Part shown: positions 54,828 through 64,000 of the stretch, in pieces | Position numbering within the stretch: the first letter of the stretch is position 1 | Layout of the letters: the number at the start of each line of letters is the position of its first letter | Source: Orientallactaga sibirica | Lineage: Eukaryota; Chordata; Mammalia; Rodentia; Dipodidae | Length of the DNA: 64,000 bases | Direction: 5' to 3' | Assembly: GCA_036365145.1 (NCBI GenBank) | Contig: JAEOAD010002279.1 | Span: 3,653,001 to 3,717,000 of the forward strand | Made by a program: the position numbers and the translations under genes | The notes under the pieces: generated by a model | What the model was told of the DNA's origin: nothing | The model's database searches: none | Seen by the model: only the letters and a program-made list of their open reading frames with translations

Positions 54828-55379
54828 GGATGGAGAGATGGCTTAGTGGTTAAGGCGCCTGCCTGCTAAGCCTAAGAATGCTGGATCCAATCTCCAGCGG
54901 TTCCAATCTCCAGGTCCCACGTTTGGCCAGATGCAAGTGACACAAGGGCGCAATGCTGCACTTCCCAACAAGGGGGCGCACACATCTAGAGTTCCTTCAC
55001 AGTGGCTGAGAGGCTGCTCGCAGGCCCATTCTCCATCTCTCTCTCTCTCTCTGCCTCCAAAAAAAAGAGAGAGAGAGAGATCCTTTAAAGAAAAGGATTA
55101 GGGGGCTGGAGAGATGGCTTAGGGGTTAAGGCGCCTGCCTTCTAAGCCTAAGAACACTGGTTCCAATCTCCAGGTCCCACGTTTAGCCAGATGCAAAGTG
55201 ATGCAAGGGCGCAATGCCGCGCTTGACCACAAGGGGGCGCACACATCTGGATTTCGTTTGCAGCAGCTGCGACACTGCTGGCGCGCCCATCTCTTTCTTC
55301 CTCTCCCTCTCTCTCTCTGTCTCTCTCCAAAAAAATAATGTAAAAAACTCTCAAATAAATAAAAATAATGTTTAGAAAA
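54828..55379 (+). repeat. Terminal array unit, C module lost
   Basis: A33 54828-55103 and B33 from 55104. Only a tail-like remnant CTCTCAAATAAATAAAAATA remains where C should be, followed by GAAAAAGATTAGGCTC at the array edge. Confidence 0.85.
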
Positions 55380-55390
55380 AGATTAGGCTC
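55380..55390 (+). repeat. 11-bp direct repeat at right edge of array
   Basis: AGATTAGGCTC, identical to 29360-29370, which precedes the S1 SINE on the left of the array. Confidence 0.7.
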
Positions 55391-55477
55391 CAGGTGTCTA
55401 AGATGTCATGGGTCACTAGAGGTCATGGAGTCCAGTTGTTAAGTTTGGGAAATTTTCTTCATCTTTGTTCTTTTATC

Positions 55478-55785
55478 TCTGCACTCGGGAGACTGAGGCT
55501 GGAGGACCTGGAGTTCTAGGCCAGCCTGGGCTGAGTAGTGCGATCCTGCCACAAAAACTAAACAAAAACCCACTAAGGGACTGGAGAGATGGCTTAGTGG
55601 TGAAGGCGCTTGTCTGTGAAGCCTAAGAACTCATGTTCAGATCTCCAGGTCCCACGTAGCCAGATGCAGTGACACAAGCGCACAGTGTCACACATGACCA
55701 CAAGGGGGCGCAAGCGTCTGGAGTTCATTCACAGCAGGCTGAAGATCTTGTCTCTCTCTCTCAAAACAACAACAATAATAATAAA
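55478..55785 (+). repeat. Old B1-like element and short S2-like SINE
   Basis: B1-like about 55478-55563 (CTCTGCACTCGGGAGACTG). SINE about 55576-55785 flanked by AAACCCACTAAG on both sides (about 55565 and 55784). Confidence 0.7.
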
Positions 55786-55799
55786 ACCCACTAAGCATC

Positions 55800-56150
55800 A
55801 ATGGCACATCAGTCTTTGGTCCGCATCTCTGTACCTGAAGTGTGAACATCTCTAACATCGTCTTCCACCATGGTTTAAGGACTGGGGAAGAAGGCTGTGT
55901 TGAAGGGGTGGTGGTCATTTGCTTACAGGGCCAGACAGACTTAATAAGGACTATTCATTTCCCTGGGGAACGAAAGCCAGAAGGGAGCTATGCCCCTGGA
56001 ATGAGGTCTCCTGACATGCTAAACACAAAGGTTAAGCACCCTCACAGGTCCTCTCCCCATGGCTCTACATTTTCCTCCTTTCTCTCTTCCTTCCTTCCTT
56101 CCTTCCTTCCTTCCTTCCTTCCTTCCTTTCTTTCTCTCTCTCTTTCGTTC
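55800..56150. other. Unique intron segment ending in (TTCC)n
   Basis: About 280 bp without recognised features, then (CCTT)n at about 56088-56128 and a CT/T-rich run. Confidence 0.5.
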
Positions 56151-56199
56151 TTTTTTTTTGAAAAAACTCATCACATGTCCTTTAGTTTTTCGTTTTTTG

Positions 56200-56777
56200 T
56201 TTATTTTTTATTTATTTATTTGAGAACGACAGACAAAGACAGAAAGAGGCAGAGAGAGAATGGGCACACCAGGACCTCCAGCCACTGCAAACGAACTCCA
56301 GATGCATGCGCCACCTTGTGAATTTGGCTTACATGGGTCCTGAGGAATCGAGCCTTAAACCGGGGTCCTTAGGCTTCACAGGCAAGTGCTTAACCACTAA
56401 GCCATCTCTCCAGGCCCTATTTTTTTTTTTTTTGGTTTTGTTTCATTTTTCAAGGTAGGGTCTCACTCTAGCTCAAGCTGACCTGGAATTTACTATGTAG
56501 TCTCAGGGTGGCTTCAAACTCATGGTGATCCTCCTACCTCTGCCTCCCAAGTGCTGGGATTAAAGGCGTGTGCCACCACACCCAGCTTTTTTAAAAATTT
56601 TTTAAAAATTTATTTAATAGAGAGAAAGAGGCAGAGAGAAAGAAAGAGAGAGGGAGAGAATGGGTGCACCAGGGCCTCCAGCCACTGCAAACAAACTCCA
56701 GGTGCATGCGTCCCCTTGTGCATCTGCCTTACGTTTGCAGGCAAATGTCTTAACCACAAAGCCATCTCTCCAGCCCC
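56200..56777 (-). repeat. S1, B1 and shortened S1, minus strand
   Basis: S1 about 56200-56416, B1 about 56425-56587, S1 about 56595-56777 with an internal deletion between CATCTGCCTTACG and TTTGCAGG. They end about 180 bp before TTC22 exon 4. Confidence 0.83.
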
Positions 56778-56841
56778 CCCTTTTTTTTTTTATCTCTCTG
56801 TCCCTGGGTATATGCCATCACCCCACCCTTCATCTTGGTAG

Positions 56842-57487
<646 letters not shown>

Positions 57488-57489
57488 TT

Positions 57490-57650
57490 TTTTTTTTTGG
57501 AGGGGGGGGGTTCTAGGTAGGGTCTCACGCTAGCCCAGGCTGACCTGGACTTCACTACGTAGTCTCAGGGTGGCTTCCAACTCACAGCGATCCTCCTACC
57601 TCTGCCTCCCCGAGTGCTGAGATTAAAGGCATGCGCCACCACACCTGGCC
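57490..57650 (-). repeat. B1 SINE
   Basis: T-rich/G-run start, GGTAGGGTCTCACGCTAGCC through CACCACACCTGGCC. Confidence 0.87.
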
Positions 57651-57654
57651 ATTT

Positions 57655-58055
57655 TTTCCATTCTTTTATTGACAACTCCCACACTTACAGACAATCAACC
57701 ATGATAATTCCCTCCCCTCCCCGATTTTCCCCTTCACAAATCCACTCTCCATCGTATCCCCTCCCCTCTCAATCCGTCTCTCTCTTTCATTTTGATGTCA
57801 TCATCTTTCCTCCTATTATGATGGTCTTGTGTAGGTAGTGTCAGGCACTGTGATGTCATGGATATCCAGGTCATTTTGTGTCTGGAGGAGCACGTTGTAA
57901 GGAGTCCTACCCTTCCTTTGGCTCTTACATTCTTTCCGCCCCGTCTTCCGCAATGGACCCTGAGCCTTGGAAGGTGTGATCGAGACGTTTCAGTGCTGAA
58001 CACTCCTCTGTCCCTTCTGCCTTTTGGGTCATCCTAGTGGTCACCGTGAGGCAAG
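57655..58055 (-). mobile_element. L1 3' end fragment
   Basis: Related to 14121-14790: TTTTATTGACAACTCCC, TTTTGATGTCATCATCTTTC, CTATTATGATGGTCTTGTG and GGCTCTTACATTCTTTCCGC in the same order. 5' truncated; no coding part. Confidence 0.75.
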
Positions 58056-58671
<616 letters not shown>

Positions 58672-58845
58672 TGATACGGAGAGCTTAGGAGTTCAGGTCT
58701 CCCCTTCCCTGGGCCCAGCTTGGCCTCTGGCATGCTGCAGAGCCATCTGCTTGGGGCCAGACACCCAGCTGTGAGTTCACTTTGCTCCAAGCTAATAAGC
58801 TCTTCTCCGGCTATCTTCTCTACCACCTTTAAAAAGAACTATCTA

Positions 58846-60275
58846 GCTGGGCACACACCTTTAATCCCAGCACTCGGGAGGCAGAGGTAGGAGGATCACT
58901 GAGAGTTCAGACCACCCTGAGACTACATAGTTAATTCCAGGTCAGCCTGGACCAGAGTGAGACCCTACCTCAAAAAAACAAACAAACAAACAAACAAAAA
59001 AGAACTATCTATTCCAGGGCTGGAGAGATGGCTTAGCAGTTAAGGCACATGCCTGCGAAGCCTAAAGACCCCGGTTCAATTCTCCAGGACCCACATAAGC
59101 TAGATGCACAAGGTGACACCTGTGTCTGGAGTTTGTTTGCAGTGGCTGGAGGCCCTGGTGTGCCCATTCTCTCTCTCTCTCTTTCCCTGTGTCTTTCTCT
59201 GTTAATTAATTAAATAAATAATATTTTTAAAAAATTTTTAAATTGAGCTGGAGAGATGGCTTCACTGTTAAGGCATTTGCCTGCAAAGCCAAAGGACCCT
59301 GGTTCAATTCTCCAGGACCCACGTAAGCCAGATGCACAAGGGGGCACATGCATCTGGGTTTGTTTGCAGTGGCTGGATGCCCTAACACACCCATTCTCTC
59401 CTCTTTCCCCCCACCTCTTTCTCTCTCTCAAATAAATAAATAAATAATATTTTTTAAAAGTCTCATTCTGGGGCTGGAGAGATGGCTTAGTGGCTAAGGC
59501 GCCTGCCTGCTAAGCCTAAGAATGCTGGTTCCAATCTCCAGGTCCCACGTTTAGCCAGATGCAAAGTGAGGCAAGAGTGCAATGCCGCACTTGCCCACAA
59601 GGGGGCGCACACACCTGGATTTCATTCACAGCAGCTGAGAGACTACTGGTGCGCCCATTTCTGTCTCCCTCTCCCTCTCTATATCTCCAAAAATAAAAAA
59701 ATAATAATAATAAAGTCTCATTCTATTAAAAAAATTAAGGGGGGGTGGGGAAATGGCATAGCGGTTAAGGCATTTGCCTGTGAAGTCTAAGGACCCCAGT
59801 TCAATTGCCCAGGACCCACGTAAGCCAGATGCACAAGGGGGCACATGCATCTGGAGTTCGTTTGCAGTGGCTGAAGGCCCTGGGGCACCCATTCTCTTTC
59901 TCTCTGCCTCTTCCTCTCTCTCTCAAATAAATAAATTAATTAATTAAATATTTTTAAAATTAAAAGTAGTTTTTTTTTTGAGAGAGAGAATGGGCACACC
60001 AGGGCCTCTAGCTACTGCAATCAAACTCCAGACATGTTGCCAGGCATGGTGGCGCACGCCTTTAATCCCAGCACTCGGGAGGCAGAGGTAGGAGGATCGC
60101 CATGAGTTCAAGGACACCCTAAGACTACAGAGTGAATTCCAAGGGGAAAAAAAAGTCCAGATGTGTGCATACCTCACCTTGTGCATCTGGCTTATGTGGC
60201 TTCTGGGGAGTCAAACCTGAGTCCTTAGACTTTGCAGGCAAGTTCTTTAACCGCCAAGCCATCTCTGCAGCCCTC
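58846..60275. repeat. SINE cluster in TTC22 intron 5
   Basis: B1 (+) 58846-58996 between copies of AAAAAGAACTATCTA; S1 (+) 59016-59240; S1 (+) 59245-59460; S2 (+) 59470-59715; S1-like (+) 59740-59965. Then an S1 (-) at 59978-60275 interrupted by a 3'-shortened B1 (+) at 60038-60150, flanked by CCAGACATGT/CCAGATGTGT. Confidence 0.83.
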
Positions 60276-60600
60276 TTAGCACCTTTCATGGGATCGAATG
60301 GCCTACGGGAACATGATCCTGGTCTTTCTCTACAGCTTATCTATTCTTCCAGCAGTACTAAGCTGGAACTCCTTCCCTGTAGCTGATACAGTTGTGGTCA
60401 CGAAAGATACGCTCTGTGATAGTAAACCACGAGACAGCTTTGCAAAAGGCTGTGCTTCCATCCAACGCTTTAGTGGTCAGGGTGACGTCATCCCCACAAG
60501 CTTCCTGTGAGAGGTCAGACCATGTCAGTCTATGGATGAGAGCCACGAGGTGTACAGGGACAATGTCCCCAGGGCTCTGTTCAGTTAGTGGGAACGCCAG

Positions 60601-60686
<86 letters not shown>

Positions 60687-61040
60687 TTCCTGGCTTCATG
60701 TGACCCCAATGGTCACACTTTCTAATCAGATGACTACCCAAGGAGGTAGGGACAGCAGGGAAGGGAACTCACAGGTCTGTGTAGAAACTTCAGCCTCTCT
60801 CTGTGACCCAGGAGCCCAACCTGTCCAGGACGGCTCTACCCAACCTCCTGCTCCCGTCTTGCTTGCTCTCTTCCAGCCCCATTGCCTGGGGCCTCCATGT
60901 AGAATGCTTCTTCCTTTCCCTAGGCAGACCTGACAGAACTATAGCTCTTTCTAGTGATCATCAGCTCCCCTGCTCCCCATAGATGGTATTTTCCATTCTT
61001 TTTTGGCTGACTGTTTTCTTTTCTTTTTTTTTTTTAAGAT
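60276..61040. other. TTC22 intron 5 segment with (CT)n(GT)n
   Basis: Mostly unique. A compound (CT)n/(GT)n microsatellite is at 60607-60684. The minus strand has an open stretch at 60358-60600 (TERIFRDHNCISYREGV) that I could not assign to a protein. Confidence 0.5.
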
Positions 61041-61044
61041 TTTA

Positions 61045-61725
61045 TATTTATTTATTCATTTATTTATTTATTTGAGACAGAGAGAGGGAGAGTGAGAATG
61101 GGCATGCCAGAGCCTCTAGCCACTGCAAATGAACTTCAGATGAGTGTGCTCCCTTGTGTATCTGGCTTACGTGGGACCTGGAGAATCAAACCGGGGTCCT
61201 TGGGCTTCACAGGCAAATGCCTTAACTGCTAAGCCATCTCTCCAGCCTTACTGTTTTCTTTTTAATTTTATTTTTAGAGAACAAGAGAAAGAGAAATAGA
61301 GACAGAGAGAGAATTGGCGCTCCAGGACCTCAGCCAGTGCAATCGAACTCCAGACGCTTGTGCCACCTAGTGGGCATGTGCGACCTTGCACTTGCCTCAC
61401 CTTTGTGTGTCTGGCTTACATGGGATCTGGAGAGTGGAACATGGGTCATTAGGCTTCGCAGGCAAGCACCTGAACTGCTGAGCCATCTCTCCTGCTCCTG
61501 TTTTCTTTTCAAACAACAACCACTCCCTAACACGCTATTTACCTATTTATCGTGTTTATTTTTTTTTTGTTTTGTTTTTTTTTTTTCCAGGGTAGGGTCT
61601 CACTGTAGCTCAGGCTGACCTGGAATTCAGTATGTATTCTCAAGGTGCTCAAACTTCTTGGTGATCCTTCTACCTCTGCCTCCCGAGTGCTGGGACTGAA
61701 GGTGTGTGCCACCACGCCTGGCTTT
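61045..61725 (-). repeat. S1, S3 and B1, minus strand
   Basis: S1 about 61045-61248, S3 about 61262-61498 (GCCACCTAGTGGGCATG, TTGCCTCACCTTTG), B1 about 61585-61725. Confidence 0.83.
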
Positions 61726-61947
61726 TATCGTGTTTATTATCTCTCCCCACTAACATACAAGCCTGTGAGAACAGGAACTCTGTCATTTTGCTGTTTGTAT
61801 CCTCAGCGTCTGGCAAATAGTAGGTTGAACGGCTGAATGAATAAACAAACTGAGCATATGCTAGGGTCTCGCTGAACTATTACTGCTTAGTTGCCAAGAG
61901 AGCCATTATTAGTGGACTCACATTCCATCTGTAGAAAAGGGGTTCAT

Positions 61948-62104
61948 AGGCTGGAGAGGTGGCTTAGTGGTTAAGCATTTGCTTGTAAAGCCTAAGGACC
62001 CCAGTTTGAGGCTCGATTCCCCAGGACCCACGTAAGCCAGATGCACAAGGTGGCACATGCATCTGGAGTTCGTTTGCAGTGGCTAAAGGCCCTGGTGCAC
62101 CCTT

Positions 62105-62143
<39 letters not shown>

Positions 62144-62195
62144 CTTTCTCTCTCTGTCTGTCTGTTGCTCTCAAATAAATAAATAAAGGGAATAA
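61948..62195 (+). repeat. S1 SINE
   Basis: Head TAGGCTGGAGAGGTGGCTTA, C-module-like GGTTAAGCATTTGCTTGTAA and GAGGCTCGATTCCCC. Flanks AAAGGGGTTCA/AAATGGGGTTCA suggest an imperfect target duplication. Confidence 0.83.
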
Positions 62196-62344
62196 AAGAA
62201 ATGGGGTTCAGAGGTTGTGAAACTTCTTCCATGTCACATGGCTGATTGTGGGGGCACTCAATACATATTTGCTTATGCATCATGAATAAATGAATGAGAA
62301 TTTTTCCTTTTCTTTTCATTCCTTTTTCTTTTTCTTTCTTTTTG

Positions 62345-62937
62345 TTTTGTTTAGTTTTGTTTTGTTCCGAGGTAGGGTTTTAATCTATCCCAGACTGACC
62401 TGGAATTCACTATGTAGTCTCAGGGTGGCCTTGAACTCACGGTGATCCTCCTTACCTCTGCCTCCCGAGTGCTGGGATGAAAGGTGTGCACCACCACGCC
62501 CGGCACTGAATGAGAATCAGTTACTTCCTCCCCCCTCTCAACTCTACAGACAGGGAACCAGGCCCAGAATGGAGAGTGGCTAGCCCAAGTTGGAACAGGA
62601 CTAAGACTTAGGGACTCCTGGCTCACCAGCCTGGGGTAAGAGGCTTTCTGATGCCCCACAGAATATCCCTGGTTGGTATTGATATACAGCTTGGCTTCTT
62701 TTTTAAAATATTTTTTTAAATTTTTGTTTATTTATTTGCAAGCAGAGAGGAAGAGAGAGAGAGAAGAAAGACAGACAGAGAGAGAATGGACATGCCAGGG
62801 CCTGCAGCCATTGCGAACAAACTCCAGATGCATGTGCCCCCTTGTGCATCTGGCTTATGTGGGTCCTGGGGAATCAAACCTGGGTCCTTTGGCTTCACAG
62901 GCAAATGCCTTAACCGCTAAGCTATCTCTCCAGCCCT
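62345..62937 (-). repeat. B1 and S1, minus strand
   Basis: B1 about 62345-62505 and S1 about 62710-62937. Unique spacer 62506-62709. The S1 ends about 75 bp before TTC22 exon 6. Confidence 0.85.
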
Positions 62938-62994
62938 AACCTGGCTTCTTTTGTGTCAGCAAGGATGCGGATGTCACATGTTCCTCTGAGCTGA

Positions 62995-63530
<536 letters not shown>

Positions 63531-63534
63531 CATT

Positions 63535-63729
63535 TTTTTTTGTTTGTTTGTTTGTTTTTTGTTTTTTTGTTTTTTGTTTTCAAGGTCTCACCATAGTGCA
63601 GGCTGACCTGGAATTCACTATGTAGCCTCAGGGTGGCTTCAAACTCAAGACGATCCTCCTACCTCTGCCTCCCCAGTGCTGGGATGAAAGGCGTGCGTCA
63701 CAGCACCTGGCAGCCCACTTTTTTAAAAG

Positions 63730-63766
<37 letters not shown>

Positions 63767-64000
63767 GACAGGGACAGAGAGAGAGTGAGAATGGGCACTC
63801 CAGGGCCTCTAGCCCCTGCAAAGGCACTCCAGATGCATGCGCCCCCATGTGCATCTATCTTATCTCCAGCCCTGGAGAAAAACCTGGGATTAAAAAATGC
63901 AAGGTCTTTAACCGCTAAGCCATCTCTCCAGCCCTCATTTTTCAAAACTAGATTTTAAAAAATTGTTCTTTTTTTAAATTAAATTATTTATTTACTTGAG
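63535..64000 (-). repeat. B1, S1 and the tail of a further SINE
   Basis: B1 about 63575-63712 with a T/G-rich tail from 63535. S1 about 63725-63935, rearranged near 63860 (CATCTATCTTATCTCCAGCC). From about 63968 the AT tail and TTTACTTGAG of another minus-strand SINE, cut by the window edge. Confidence 0.8.

Larger units (their letters stand above)
29641..55379 (+). repeat. 25.7-kb tandem array of trimeric SINE units (about 34 copies)
   Basis: Head-to-tail units A-B-C, all plus strand. A-module starts: 29641, 30405, 31172, 31933, 32701, 33471, 34240, 35005, 35772, 36537, 37294, 38067, 38860, 39619, 40389, 41157, 41925, 42483, 43258, 44029, 44804, 45604, 46387, 47151, 47927, 48698, 49469, 50241, 51062, 51838, 52596, 53373, 54053, 54828. 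Most periods are 757-800 bp. Exceptions: 558 at 41925, 821 at 50241, 680 at 53373, and the truncated last unit. Junction words are constant: GATCCTTTAAAGAAAAGG ATTAGGG after A, AAAAGGATTAGGG after B, AAATCTCAAATAGGG after C. Central units are very similar and the first unit is the most diverged. It lies wholly in TTC22 intron 3. This is a SINE-derived macrosatellite amplified as DNA, not a series of independent retrotransposition events. Confidence 0.96.

Noticed and set aside
29641..55379. Regular repeat array considered as a CRISPR-like array
   Set aside because: Unit length of 770 bp, no short repeat/unique spacer pattern, intron-containing vertebrate genes on both sides. The units are SINEs.
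60358..60600. Minus-strand open stretch with TERIFRDHNCISYREGV in TTC22 intron 5
   Set aside because: Looks protein-like but I recognise no family. The upstream part of the frame is a CA/GA microsatellite, and no splice sites or second fragment were found. Worth a BLASTX; not called as a gene.

Overview
The window is nuclear DNA from a rodent. It carries parts of two intron-containing vertebrate genes set in DNA saturated with short interspersed repeats. Two SINE types dominate. One is a B1 (7SL-derived) monomer. The other is a tRNA-derived, B2-like SINE that begins GGCTGGAGAGATGGCTTAGC and ends in a CT-rich tract plus AATAAA-type tail. Both differ from the mouse and rat consensus as I remember them. 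They remind me of dipodoid rodents (jerboas and relatives), but that species guess is an inference. I call the tRNA-derived subtypes S1 (classic), S2 (middle part reads CCAGATGCAAAGTGACGCAAGGGCGCAATG) in shortened form 'AAAGTGACGCAAGGGCGCAA', and S3 (extra GTGAGGCAAGCACAAGG ... CACTAGGTGGCGC segment).

Layout. Positions 1-9083, minus strand: CIMAP2 (older names LEXM, C1orf177), a PGP/SHIPPO-repeat protein of the ciliary and sperm microtubule-associated group. Seven coding exons are visible, the first tentative and the last running off the left edge. A near-perfect RFX X-box lies just upstream of its start. Positions 9084-15980: intergenic, mostly SINEs plus an L1 3' end. Positions 15981-64000, plus strand: TTC22 (tetratricopeptide repeat protein 22), coding exons 1-6, 390 codons, with the 3' part beyond the right edge. 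The genes are head to head, as I recall them in human 1p32.3.

The outstanding structure is inside TTC22 intron 3. About 25.7 kb (29641-55379) is one head-to-tail tandem array of about 34 units of about 770 bp. Each unit is itself three different SINEs in fixed order: module A about 274 bp, B about 275 bp (both S2-like) and C about 221 bp (S1-like). The edge units are the most diverged, the end unit is truncated, and an 11-bp direct repeat brackets the whole region. The junction sequences record the serial SINE insertions that built the founder trimer before it was amplified at the DNA level. Many modules carry a CTCF-like core motif in one orientation, and every A module ends in a CT tract facing a GA tract. 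It is best read as a SINE-derived macrosatellite or VNTR embedded in a gene.

All boundaries were read by eye. Exon coordinates rest on reading frame, phase, GT/AG signals and remembered protein family sequence. Repeat edges are accurate to about 5-15 bases.
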